DNA from: Rhodoligotrophos sp. CJ14
Lineage (GTDB): Bacteria > Pseudomonadota > Alphaproteobacteria > Rhizobiales > Im1
Assembly: GCF_038811545.1 (NCBI RefSeq)
Contig: NZ_CP133319.1
Span: forward strand, 3,315,516-3,379,515
Direction of reading: 5' to 3'
Length of the DNA: 64,000 nt
Shown piece after piece: positions 1 to 8,080 of the stretch. Positions within the stretch are counted from its first letter, which is position 1; each line of letters begins with the position of its first letter. Made by a program: the position numbers and the translations under genes. The notes beneath the pieces were generated by a model, which worked only from the letters and a program-made list of their open reading frames with translations, ran no database searches and was not told the DNA's origin.

Positions 1-1
1 T

Positions 2-55
2 CTCTTCCAGGCTATGCCGGAGCTGGATGCCGAGCTTGAGAAGGCCGGGTACTGA
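2..55 (+). CDS. 3' end of electron transfer flavoprotein alpha subunit (partial, probable)
   Basis: An open frame enters from the left edge and stops at TGA 53-55. Only 17 residues are visible, ending in a stretch LFQAMPELDAELEKAG. EtfA/FixB proteins commonly end in a similar 'DLFxxxPEL' helix, and in alphaproteobacteria etfB-etfA is very often followed by 3-hydroxybutyryl-CoA dehydrogenase, which is the next gene here. The identification rests on this short tail plus context, so it is an inference; any other gene ending is possible. Confidence 0.5.
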   Translation, partial: LFQAMPELDAELEKAGY

Positions 56-266
56 TTGGGAGGGCGGCCGGTGAGATCTGACAGGTCCCTTCGAGCCGGC
101 CTTCCGCTCCAGTCCACGCTGAGCGGCGCGCCACCGCTTCCGGCATCCAGGCCAGGTGACGCGTCGCTCGTTTGAGTGCAGTGCAATATTCAATCTGGCG
201 GTAATTCCATCGCGGGGCGATATGCGCTAGTCTCGCGGGCCGCGAGAGTTAATTTTGGTGGAAATG

Positions 267-1142
267 ATGGATATCCGCAGGGTTGGCGTGATTGGTGCTG
301 GTCAGATGGGCAATGGTATTGCCCATGTCTGTGCGCTGGCGGGTCACGATGTCTATCTCAACGACCTGACGCGGGAGACGATCGAGTCGGCGCTGGCCAC
401 GATCAACGGCAACATGGCGCGGCAGGTTCGCAATGGCCGCATCTCCGAGGATGACCGCAGGAGCGCGCTGGGACGCATCCATATCGCCGAGACGCTCGAG
501 GGTCTTGAGCCCTGTGATCTGATCATCGAATCGGCCAGTGAGGACGAGCAGGTCAAGCGGAAGATTTTCGGTCAGCTTTGCCCGGTCGTCCGGCCTGATG
601 CCATCGTCGCCACCAACACGTCGTCGATCTCCATCACACGTCTGGCTGCTGCGACGGACCGCCCCGAGCGCTTCATGGGCATCCACTTCATGAATCCGGT
701 GCCGGTGATGGAGCTGGTGGAGCTTATCCGCGGTATTGCCACCGATGATGAGACCTTCCACACCGTCCGCCATTTCACCATTGGCTTGGGCAAGACCATC
801 GCCGTTGCTGAAGATTTCCCGGCCTTCATCGTTAATCGCATTCTGCTGCCGATGATAAATGAGGCGGTTTACACCCTTTATGAAGGGGTCGGGACCGTCG
901 AGGCTATCGATACCGCGATGAAGCTGGGCGCCCATCATCCCATGGGCCCCTTGGAGCTCGCCGATTTCATCGGGCTTGATACCTGCCTGTCCATTATGCA
1001 GGTGCTGTATGAGGGACTGGCCGATTCGAAGTACCGGCCCTGTCCGCTTCTGGTGAAATATGTTGAGGCGGGCTGGCTCGGGCGTAAGACGCAGCGAGGC
1101 TTCTATGATTATCGCGGCGAGAAGCCGATTCCGACGCGTTGA
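267..1142 (+). CDS. hbdA: 3-hydroxybutyryl-CoA dehydrogenase
   Basis: NAD(P)-dependent oxidation of 3-hydroxyacyl-CoA to acetoacetyl-CoA in butyrate/PHB and fatty acid metabolism, cytosolic. The N-terminal Rossmann fold shows GAGQMG at residues 10-15. The family HFFNP motif appears as HFMNP with the catalytic His near residue 140. The C-terminal dimerisation domain contains NRILLPMINEA and ends with the typical RKTQRGFYDY. About 291 aa, the usual family length. TTG 255, GTG 258 and ATG 264 are in-frame alternatives; I chose ATG 267 because the family usually begins a few residues before the Rossmann strand. It probably works with the EtfA-like gene just upstream and with the PHA depolymerase at 8-9 kb, though the latter link is only metabolic. 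Confidence 0.9.
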   Translation: MDIRRVGVIGAGQMGNGIAHVCALAGHDVYLNDLTRETIESALATINGNMARQVRNGRISEDDRRSALGRIHIAETLEGLEPCDLIIESASEDEQVKRKIFGQLCPVVRPDAIVATNTSSISITRLAAATDRPERFMGIHFMNPVPVMELVELIRGIATDDETFHTVRHFTIGLGKTIAVAEDFPAFIVNRILLPMINEAVYTLYEGVGTVEAIDTAMKLGAHHPMGPLELADFIGLDTCLSIMQVLYEGLADSKYRPCPLLVKYVEAGWLGRKTQRGFYDYRGEKPIPTR

Positions 1143-1357
1143 GCCCTAATAATCCGGGTTCTGCATACCTTTCTTTTGCCACGAACCAGCCCTTCTACGG
1201 CCGAATTGCAGTAGCAGATTTGCATCGTTGCCTCTGGTGGTTCGGCTTTGAGAAGAGCTTCGGAGATCTCAGCCCCCCAGCCCCCCTCGAAGTGCTTTGA
1301 GGAGCCGGGCCACCGCGTATCTCCCTTGAGTTCAGTCAGTGGCAGGTAACAGGCCGG

Positions 1358-1384
1358 GCCGGCGTCGGGAAACCGACGGCCGGC
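1358..1384 (+). terminator. GNRA-capped hairpin between hbdA and htpG
   Basis: GCCGGCGTCGG (1358-1368) pairs with 1373-1384 around loop GAAA, with a single unpaired C on the 3' side. No U-tract follows, so this is not a textbook intrinsic terminator. It could be an hbdA mRNA 3' end stabiliser or, if htpG is transcribed from upstream of it, part of the htpG leader. Confidence 0.45.
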
Positions 1385-1419
1385 TCGACCCTTTCTGGAC
1401 CTTCTTATCTGCCGGCTCT

Positions 1420-1448
1420 CTTGATTTCCATACGACTTTTGCCGATAT
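1420..1448 (+). promoter_or_regulatory. Possible sigma-32 type promoter of htpG
   Basis: CTTG at 1420-1423 and CCGATAT at 1442-1448 are separated by 18 bp. This resembles the alphaproteobacterial heat-shock promoter pattern CTTG - 17/18 bp - CYTATnT only partly (the -10 deviates). The position, about 40 bp before the htpG start, fits. Weak prediction. Confidence 0.25.
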
Positions 1449-1489
1449 CCCGCCCGGTGGATCAGTAGATGTAAGGGACCTCAACGAGA

Positions 1490-3430
1490 ATGACCGCGAC
1501 AGACAAGTCCGGCAGTGGAGCTGCTGCCGAAGCTCTTGCCTCCGGCGAAACCCATTCCTTTCAGGCTGAAGTCGCCCGCCTCCTGCACCTGATGGTGCAC
1601 TCCGTCTATTCTGATACCGATATCTTCCTTCGCGAGCTGATCTCGAATAGCGCCGATGCTTGTGACAAGCTTCGCTACGAGGCTTTGTCCAATCCGGCCT
1701 TGCTGGCAGATGATCCTGAACTCGCCATCACCCTGGTTGCCGACAAGACCAAGGGTACACTGACCGTCGCGGACAATGGCATCGGCATGAGCCGCGCGGA
1801 ACTGATCGACAATCTCGGCACGATCGCACGGTCCGGCACCCATGCCTTCATGGAAAGCATCGGCGAGAGCGGCAGCGCCCCCAAGCTCATCGGCCAGTTC
1901 GGTGTCGGCTTTTATGCGGCCTTTATGGTGGCATCCCGCGTCGATGTCGTCTCGCGCCGCGCCGGAAGTGATGAAGTCTGGCAATGGTCATCCGATGGTT
2001 CGGGCTCATTCACCATCGAACCCTACGAGGGCGACGACGCGCCCCGGCGCGGTACCTCTATTCGGCTCACCCTGAAGGACGACGCAAAGTCCTTCCTTGA
2101 GGCATGGCGGATCGAGCAGATCGTGCGCGCCTATTCCGATCACGTCGCCATTCCGATCCGGCTCGTTGAGGTGAACGAGGGCAAGCCCGGGGAAGCACGC
2201 CAGATCAACACGGCGGCAGCTCTGTGGACGCGGTCAAAATCCGAGATCACACCCGAGCAATACAAGGAGTTCTTTGGCGCCCTTGCTGGCATCTATAGCG
2301 ATCCGGCCCTCATCATCCACTATCGCGCGGAAGGACGGCACGAATACGCCGTCCTCCTGTGTATCCCCTCGGAGCCGCCCTTCGACCTTTTCGATCCGGA
2401 GCGGCGCGGTCGGCAAAAGCTCTACGTCCGCCGAGTCTTCATCACCGATGATGCGGAATTCCTCCCCGGTTATCTCCGATTCATCCGCGGCGTCATCGAC
2501 AGCGAGGACATGCCGCTGAACATCTCCCGCGAGATGCTTCAGAACAACCCTCTTGTCGGTCAGATCCGCAAGGCCGTGACCAACCGGGTCCTGTCGGAGA
2601 TCAAGCGGACCGCCGAACAGGATCCGGAAGGATTTGCGAAGATCTGGGCAAGCTATGGCGCCGTGATCAAGGAAGGCCTCTACGAGGACGCCGCGCGCCG
2701 GGACGAGCTTTTCGAAATCGTGCGTTTCCGCACGACCGCAAGCGAAGGTGAGACGCGCACTCTCAAGGAATATGTCGCGGCCATGAAGACGAACCAGACC
2801 GCGATCTACTACGTGACGGCTGACGACGTCCGCAAGGCCGCTGCAGCCCCGCAGCTGGAAGGCTTCAAGGCGCGAGGCCTGGAGGTGCTGCTTCTGACCG
2901 ATCCGGTCGACAGCTTCTGGACCCGGTCGGCGCTTGGCTTTGATGGCAAGCCGTTCCGCTCGATCACCCAGGGGGCGGCGGATCTCGCCTCTATCCCCCT
3001 TGAGAAGACCGAAGAGATTAAATCGGATCAGGCGCAGGATAAATCCGCGTTGGGAACCCTCCTTGCGGCCATCAAGCAGAGCTTGGGTGATGCGGTGAAG
3101 GATGTGCGGCTGTCAGAGCGGCTGACATCCTCGCCCGTATGCCTTGTGGCCGATGCTGGCGGGCTTGACCGTCACCTTGAGCGTCTGCTGGCCAAGCAAG
3201 CACCCGGAGGCGGAACGCAGGCCCAGCCGATCCTTGAACTCAATCCGAACCATCCGGTGATTTCCGGGCTTGCGCGTCGCGCAAAGCTCAATGGCGCCTC
3301 AGATGAGATCAATGAGGCCGCCTGGCTGCTGCTCGATCAGGCCTATATCCTCGAGGGCGAGCCGGTCCCGGACCCTGCGGCCTTCGCAAAGCGTCTCACG
3401 GGCGTGATGGGCAAGGTGCTGGTCGATTGA
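1490..3430 (+). CDS. htpG: Molecular chaperone HtpG (Hsp90)
   Basis: Bacterial Hsp90, a cytosolic ATP-dependent dimeric chaperone for late folding of client proteins under stress. The GHKL ATPase motifs are all visible: NSADACDKL at 53-61, DNGIGM at 95-100 and GQFGVGFYAAF at 135-145, followed by the middle and C-terminal dimerisation domains. At 646 aa it is slightly longer than the usual 620-635 aa. ATG 1490 has an AAGGGA 11 bases upstream, which is a long spacing. Stand-alone gene, as is common, probably under heat-shock control. Confidence 0.97.
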   Translation: MTATDKSGSGAAAEALASGETHSFQAEVARLLHLMVHSVYSDTDIFLRELISNSADACDKLRYEALSNPALLADDPELAITLVADKTKGTLTVADNGIGMSRAELIDNLGTIARSGTHAFMESIGESGSAPKLIGQFGVGFYAAFMVASRVDVVSRRAGSDEVWQWSSDGSGSFTIEPYEGDDAPRRGTSIRLTLKDDAKSFLEAWRIEQIVRAYSDHVAIPIRLVEVNEGKPGEARQINTAAALWTRSKSEITPEQYKEFFGALAGIYSDPALIIHYRAEGRHEYAVLLCIPSEPPFDLFDPERRGRQKLYVRRVFITDDAEFLPGYLRFIRGVIDSEDMPLNISREMLQNNPLVGQIRKAVTNRVLSEIKRTAEQDPEGFAKIWASYGAVIKEGLYEDAARRDELFEIVRFRTTASEGETRTLKEYVAAMKTNQTAIYYVTADDVRKAAAAPQLEGFKARGLEVLLLTDPVDSFWTRSALGFDGKPFRSITQGAADLASIPLEKTEEIKSDQAQDKSALGTLLAAIKQSLGDAVKDVRLSERLTSSPVCLVADAGGLDRHLERLLAKQAPGGGTQAQPILELNPNHPVISGLARRAKLNGASDEINEAAWLLLDQAYILEGEPVPDPAAFAKRLTGVMGKVLVD

Positions 3431-3590
3431 GAATGTGCAGCGTGTAAACGGCCGGTCCCCCGCGCATCCCCTCTATGCAGGATGCTCGGTTTGTTGGTGA
3501 TCGTACAACCTAAGATTGCGAATCAGACGCCCCGGCATTACGGCTTCATTCGATCGAGCTATCCCGCATCGATCTTATGGAGTTCTTTGT

Positions 3591-3962
3591 ATGGCGCCCC
3601 ACATTAATATTTATCCCATTGTCATAAAGAAACCGGAGACGAACAAGGTACTAATTCACGAAGGTGTAAATCAATGGAAGGATGCAGCGGGAAGAATGTG
3701 GGTTAATCCCGAGCATAAAGACTTAGTACATCTGACTCAACCGCTGCTTCCGAACGTTCAGGTTCAACACGGAATTGACACCTTCATTGACGGTCAAGGT
3801 CGAGTATTTTCGGAGAAGTCCCCTTGGGATTTCGTGAAGGGTGCTGCCTATGCCAGCGTGCCAAGTGCCACTGTTGGCGTTCTGGGAACCCTAATGTTTG
3901 ACCACTTTTTCGGAGACGATCACAGCGACTCGAGCGCAGTCAGCACACAAGTTCATATTTGA
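3591..3962 (+). CDS. Hypothetical protein, orphan, AT-rich
   Basis: I do not recognise this 123-aa protein. The ORF extends upstream to TTG 3516, but ATG 3591 has a GGAG 8 bases before it and gives a cleaner N-terminus (MAPHINIYPIVIKKP). The first two thirds are polar, with repeated 'aromatic - DGxGR' type turns (WKDAAGRMW, FIDGQGRVF). A short hydrophobic stretch lies near residues 87-107, with a Gly/Ala/Val-rich segment ASVPSATVGVLGTLMF, and an Asp/Ser/His-rich tail follows. Base composition is clearly more AT-rich than in neighbouring genes (AAT, ATT and TTA codons), which suggests recent acquisition. It could be a small effector, phage or toxin-like remnant; nothing in the sequence decides this. 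Confidence 0.55.
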   Translation: MAPHINIYPIVIKKPETNKVLIHEGVNQWKDAAGRMWVNPEHKDLVHLTQPLLPNVQVQHGIDTFIDGQGRVFSEKSPWDFVKGAAYASVPSATVGVLGTLMFDHFFGDDHSDSSAVSTQVHI

Positions 3963-3984
3963 GCAAAGCGTTGAGCCCTTGCTG

Positions 3985-4036
3985 TTACGGCCGGGCGCTT
4001 TTCCTGCTGCTTACGGCCGGGCGCTTTTCCTGCTGT
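3985..4036. repeat. 26-bp direct tandem duplication
   Basis: Copies 3985-4010 and 4011-4036 are adjacent and identical except for the last base (25 of 26). Each begins TTACGGCCGGGCGC and ends TTTTCCTGCTG. They lie between the stop of the orphan gene and the 3' end of the glycosylase gene on the other strand, so they are essentially intergenic. Confidence 0.9.
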
Positions 4037-4039
4037 CTC

Positions 4040-4627
4040 TCAAGCCTGACGTAATTTCTTGCTCACATAGCGCGAGCCTGCGAGTCCGAACCGCCAAGGC
4101 GTTTCAACCCCTTTGCTGATCCCGATACGCGGTCCTGCTACCACGGGCGGCCGTTCTTCCGCCGGCTCCAAGAGGAACGGTGGCTCATCCAGGGCAAGGC
4201 CGTTATGCGCGATCGATAACCCTAGGGCCTGGCAGACCCGACCCGGGCCTGCGCAGAGCTGCAAAGGATTGTCGAGCCCGCGACGCGCAACCATCTCGCC
4301 GATGCCATGCGTCGGCGCGATGGCCCGGATGAGCACGGCCGCACCCGTCGCGAGCCCGTCATCGACCCCCGACCGGCAGACGAAATTGACGCACCAATGG
4401 ATGCCATAGGAGCGATAGATATAGGCATGCCCGGGCTCGCCAAACATCACCCGATTGCGTGGTGTCGGGCCGGAATAGCTGTGGGAGGCCGGATCATCGC
4501 GATCATAGGCCTCCGTCTCGACGATCACGCCGCCGACGCCGTCGACCAGTAGGGTCGCGCCGATCAAATCGCGCGCCACATCCACCACATTCCGGGCAAA
4601 GAATGCTTTTGTAAGAGGCGCAGACAT
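4040..4627 (-). CDS. DNA-3-methyladenine glycosylase (AAG/MPG family)
   Basis: Excises 3-methyladenine and other alkylated or deaminated purines, starting base excision repair. The 195 aa match the eukaryote-type AAG/MPG fold: [16 protein letters not shown] near residues 36-51 carries the conserved Glu, and [15 protein letters not shown] (67-81) is the family signature. C-terminal [17 protein letters not shown] is also typical. Its ATG overlaps the stop of the DNA ligase gene by one base (TAATG), so the two are translationally coupled. It is the last gene of a five-gene minus-strand operon containing a repair ligase and exonuclease, which supports a joint role in repair of damaged DNA. Confidence 0.93.
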   Translation of the reverse strand: MSAPLTKAFFARNVVDVARDLIGATLLVDGVGGVIVETEAYDRDDPASHSYSGPTPRNRVMFGEPGHAYIYRSYGIHWCVNFVCRSGVDDGLATGAAVLIRAIAPTHGIGEMVARRGLDNPLQLCAGPGRVCQALGLSIAHNGLALDEPPFLLEPAEERPPVVAGPRIGISKGVETPWRFGLAGSRYVSKKLRQA

Positions 4628-6240
4628 TATCGGGAGGCACCCTCGCCGCTGATGAGCGTCTCCAACGTCTCCAGCCGGTCCGCCTCCTCAGGCGGCTTGT
4701 CCCATCTGATGCGGTGAATTCGCGGAAAGCGCATCGCAACTCCAGACTTGTGCCGGCTAGAGGAATGCACGGAATCGAAGGCGACCTCAAGAACGATGCC
4801 GGGCTTTACGGCACGTACCGGACCGAAGCGGTCGACGGTGTTGTTGCGGATCCAGCGATCGAGCCTCAGCAATTCCTCGTCCGTATAGCCTGAATAGGCC
4901 TTCCCCACCGGCACCAGCTCGTCCTCGCCTTCCGATCCCTGTCGCCAAGCGCCGAACGTGTAATCGGAATAGTAGGACGACCGCTTGCCGGACCCGCGCT
5001 GTGCATACATCAACACCAGATCGAGGGTGAGCGGTGAGCGCTTCCACTTCCACCAATAGCCCTTTGGGCGCCCGGCCAGATAAGGGCTGTCACGCCGCTT
5101 GAGCATCAGCCCCTCGATGCCATTCTCGCGCGAAGCCTCCCACAACCGGTTCAGCGCGTCGAAACTGTCGAAGGCGATGAGCTCCGAAACATCGCTATGG
5201 GGCACGTTCGCGAGGTCGTGCCAGGCTTCGAGCCGGGCGCGTCGCTCGGTGAGCGGCAGGGGCCTAAGGTCGTCATCCCCCTCCAGCAGCATATCATAAA
5301 GCCTCACATGGGCAGGGTAATCCTTGACCATCCGGGCGGTGACGGTCTTTCGGTTGAGCCTTTGCTGCAGATCGTTGAACGGCGCGATGTCACCATTGCG
5401 CATGACCAGGAGCTCGCCATCCAGCACCGCATGCCGGCCGCGAAAGGCAACGGCAATATCCGGAAAGCTGCCGGAGATGTCATCGCCCGCGCGGGAATAA
5501 AGCCTTACTTCATCGCCCTTGGCCGCGACTTGCACCCGGATCCCATCCCATTTCCATTCGGCCAGATAATCTTCTGGCTTAAGCCCCGGCCAATCATTCT
5601 CCTCGATGGGGTGGGCGAGCATGAGCGGCCGGAACACCGGCTTGGCGCCTGGATCTGGCTTCTCTCCCTTGGCGTCAAGCCATGCGAAGAGATCGGCATA
5701 AGGTGGCGAGATCGCATGCCAGACCTCTTCGATATCCGCGGGCTCAACCCCGCCATAAGTGGCAATCGCAGTCTTGGCGAGCCGGGCGGAGACACCCACG
5801 CGCAACGCCCCGGTGAGCAGCTTCAGCAGAGCCCAGCGGCCATTTGCGTCGAGCCGGTTCAGCCAATCAGCCACCAGGTCGGCCAGATCAGCCTTGTCCG
5901 TGGATGAAATCAAATCCACCACATCAGCAAGCCGCGGCGGCGGTGGCAATGGGCTTGCCGCTTTCGGGGGATCGGGCCAAAGCAAGGCCACCGTCTCGGC
6001 GGTATCGCCGACATAATCCCGCGAAAGCCCGTAGAGAACGGGGTCGACCCTCGGCTCGATCAGCTCGGTCAGGAGCCGCCGCACCGGTAGACGGAAGAAC
6101 AGGCCGTCCGTCAGCGCGGCCACCGCCCAGCCCCGGTCAGGATCTGGCGTCTGCTTGAGATAGGCGACGAGCAGCGCAAGCTTGCCATTGCGCGATGGCG
6201 TGAAGGCCAATCGATTAAGCAGTTCGGAAAAGGCCTTCAT
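4627..6240 (-). CDS. ATP-dependent DNA ligase, ligase-associated DNA damage response type
   Basis: Seals nicks using ATP, forming a lysyl-AMP intermediate. N-terminal alpha-helical DNA-binding domain (about 1-190), then the nucleotidyltransferase core with motif [10 protein letters not shown] (active Lys about 230), motif [11 protein letters not shown], motif [14 protein letters not shown] and motif [16 protein letters not shown], then an OB-fold ending in [14 protein letters not shown]. The 537-aa length and the neighbouring MBL exonuclease match the bacterial 'ligase-associated DNA damage response' ligase (LigB/LigC-like), not LigD. The usual DEXH helicase and phosphoesterase partners are not in this cluster. 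The gene starts 19 bp after the exonuclease stop and overlaps the glycosylase start. Confidence 0.93.
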   Translation of the reverse strand: MKAFSELLNRLAFTPSRNGKLALLVAYLKQTPDPDRGWAVAALTDGLFFRLPVRRLLTELIEPRVDPVLYGLSRDYVGDTAETVALLWPDPPKAASPLPPPPRLADVVDLISSTDKADLADLVADWLNRLDANGRWALLKLLTGALRVGVSARLAKTAIATYGGVEPADIEEVWHAISPPYADLFAWLDAKGEKPDPGAKPVFRPLMLAHPIEENDWPGLKPEDYLAEWKWDGIRVQVAAKGDEVRLYSRAGDDISGSFPDIAVAFRGRHAVLDGELLVMRNGDIAPFNDLQQRLNRKTVTARMVKDYPAHVRLYDMLLEGDDDLRPLPLTERRARLEAWHDLANVPHSDVSELIAFDSFDALNRLWEASRENGIEGLMLKRRDSPYLAGRPKGYWWKWKRSPLTLDLVLMYAQRGSGKRSSYYSDYTFGAWRQGSEGEDELVPVGKAYSGYTDEELLRLDRWIRNNTVDRFGPVRAVKPGIVLEVAFDSVHSSSRHKSGVAMRFPRIHRIRWDKPPEEADRLETLETLISGEGASR

Positions 6241-6259
6241 GAGCGGCGCTTACCCCGCA

Positions 6260-7297
6260 TCATTCGTCCTCGTCCTCATAGCCCACCAGCGCGAGTGCCC
6301 GTCCGCGCCGGCCCAGCTTTCCAATCTGGTGGACCAGCGCATCATCGCGCCCATGGGTCACCCAGATTTCTTCGGCCTCGCTCTCGATGATGGTTTGGAC
6401 GAGCCCCTCCCAATCCGCATGATCGGACACCACCAGCGGCAATTCCACGCCACGCTGCCGGGCCCGCCCGCGCACCCGCATCCAGCCGGAGGCAAACACT
6501 GTGAGTGGATCCGCCAGTCGCCGCGACCACCGGTCGTTGAGTGCCGAAGGCGGAGCAAGCACGATCTCGCCGGCAAGCCTGTCGCCTCCGGCTTCATAGA
6601 CCGGGATCAGCGTGCCAAGCGACACACCGAGCTGCTGATAAAGAGTGCAGAGCGACACCATCGCGCCATGCAGATAGATCGGCCGCTCATATCCGAGCTC
6701 GCGCAGCACCGCGATCATCCGCTGCGCCTTGCCGAGACTATAGGCGCCGAGCAGATGCGTGCGCTCCGGCATCATGTTGAGCGAAGCCAGTAGGCGCCGT
6801 GCCTCTTTCTCGGCCGGCTCATGGTGGAAGACGGGCAAGCCGAACGTTGCCTCGGTCACGAAGACATCGCAGGTGACGAGCTCGAAGCCGGCGCAGGTCG
6901 GATCAGCCTCGCGCTTGTAGTCTCCGGAGATGACGGCGCGCTTGCCAGCCCATTCCAGCACGACCTGGGCGCTACCGAGTATATGCCCCGCCGGGACCAG
7001 CCGCAGCGACACCCCATCGATGGTGAGGGTCTCTCCATAAGCAAGGGCTTGAAAGGAGCCGCCGGCCGCCTCGCCATAGCGAGCCTTCATCACGGCGATG
7101 GTCTCAGCTGTCCCAAGCACAGCCCGACTGTTCGCCCGTGCGTGATCGCTATGCCCATGCGTGATCACGGCCCGATCGACGCTGGTGCGCGGATCGATGA
7201 AGAACTGGCCGGGCTCGCAATAAAGCCCTTCGGAGGTTGGAAAAAGCCAGCTTTGAACGGGTGTTTGGGTCATGTTTGCTGAGGATATCACCATCAT
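6260..7297 (-). CDS. Ligase-associated DNA damage response exonuclease (MBL fold)
   Basis: A metallo-beta-lactamase/beta-CASP type nuclease related to CPSF73/SNM1 enzymes. The metal motif HGHSDH is at about residues 47-52 (ITHGHSDHARAN), followed by GHILGSAQV and SGDYKREADPTC, with VSDHADWEGL in the C-terminal part. Family members are about 330-345 aa, as here. TTG 7300, ATG 7297, ATG 7294 and ATG 7273 are possible starts; ATG 7297 has a GAGG about 10 bases upstream, while ATG 7273 would give the more usual family N-terminus. In the family it sits with a DEXH helicase, a ligase and a phosphoesterase; only the ligase is present here. Confidence 0.9.
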   Translation of the reverse strand: MMVISSANMTQTPVQSWLFPTSEGLYCEPGQFFIDPRTSVDRAVITHGHSDHARANSRAVLGTAETIAVMKARYGEAAGGSFQALAYGETLTIDGVSLRLVPAGHILGSAQVVLEWAGKRAVISGDYKREADPTCAGFELVTCDVFVTEATFGLPVFHHEPAEKEARRLLASLNMMPERTHLLGAYSLGKAQRMIAVLRELGYERPIYLHGAMVSLCTLYQQLGVSLGTLIPVYEAGGDRLAGEIVLAPPSALNDRWSRRLADPLTVFASGWMRVRGRARQRGVELPLVVSDHADWEGLVQTIIESEAEEIWVTHGRDDALVHQIGKLGRRGRALALVGYEDEDE

Positions 7298-7323
7298 CAA
7301 AATGGTGCCTCAGTCGTATAAGC

Positions 7324-8079
7324 TCAAGCGCCGTACCGGTGCAGCGCCGACCCGTTGATTTTGAGCCAGTGGCGCGCCTCGCGCCATCGGGGACAATGCC
7401 GGACCACCAGCGCCCAGAAGCGGTCGCTGTGATTCATCTCGATGAGATGGGCGACCTCGTGCGCGGCCACGTAATCCAGCACGAAGCTCGGCGTGAGGAT
7501 CAGTCGCCAGGAATAAGACAGCCGGCCATCGGCGGCGCAGGATCCCCACCGGCTCTTCTGGTCGCGAATAGCGATGCGCTTATAGCGCACGCCCATGGCC
7601 GAGGCATACCGGTCGGACGCGGCAGCAAGATCAGCCTTCGCTTGCTTTCGCAGCCAGTCGGTGAGCCGTCGGGAAAGATGGGCTGCCTCTCCATGCACGA
7701 TGAGGAGTGATCGATCGCCGGCGGATGTGGCATGCACGACCCCGCGCCCTCTGACCACTGCCGGCTCATGCACGATCTCATACGGCTCACCGCGGAGGGG
7801 CAGCTTCTGGCCGGGGTAGAACTCGATCCGCTGCGGTTGATCGTTGAGGCGCGACAGGATCCAATTGCCGTTTCTAGCCGCGAAATCGAGCCCTGCGCGC
7901 TCGCTTGCGCGCGGCGGCAGCGTCAGCACCACGCCATCACCGTCGGGTGAAAGGCGAAGGATCATGCGGCGCGCTCTGGCATTGCGGCGGATTACAAGCG
8001 GCACACTCACGTCATCGATACGCAGCGCCGTGATCTTCGGTGTGGTGACCTTGAGCTGTGCCCGCCCGATCGAAACCAT
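7324..8079 (-). CDS. M48/YgjP-type zinc metallopeptidase-like protein (DUF45)
   Basis: A 251-aa protein of the SprT/WLM-like YgjP family (DUF45). The zinc motif HEVAHLIEMNHSDRFW lies at about 207-222, preceded by the family signature KSRWGSC (175-181). Function in bacteria is not well established; a protease fold does not prove protease activity. The longer frame back to 8253 lies inside phaZ; ATG 8079 starts one base after the phaZ stop and is preferred. It sits between the PHA depolymerase and the exonuclease/ligase genes. Members of the SprT superfamily are linked to DNA-protein crosslink repair in eukaryotes, but I only note that as an analogy. Confidence 0.85.
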   Translation of the reverse strand: MVSIGRAQLKVTTPKITALRIDDVSVPLVIRRNARARRMILRLSPDGDGVVLTLPPRASERAGLDFAARNGNWILSRLNDQPQRIEFYPGQKLPLRGEPYEIVHEPAVVRGRGVVHATSAGDRSLLIVHGEAAHLSRRLTDWLRKQAKADLAAASDRYASAMGVRYKRIAIRDQKSRWGSCAADGRLSYSWRLILTPSFVLDYVAAHEVAHLIEMNHSDRFWALVVRHCPRWREARHWLKINGSALHRYGA

Positions 8080-8080
8080 C

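Larger units (their letters stand above)
1143..1489. other. Intergenic region hbdA-htpG with hairpin
   Basis: A 347-bp stretch without a convincing gene. It holds a strong hairpin at 1358-1384 (11-bp GC-rich stem with one bulged base and a GAAA tetraloop) and a possible heat-shock promoter just before htpG. The rest shows no recognisable feature. Confidence 0.6.
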
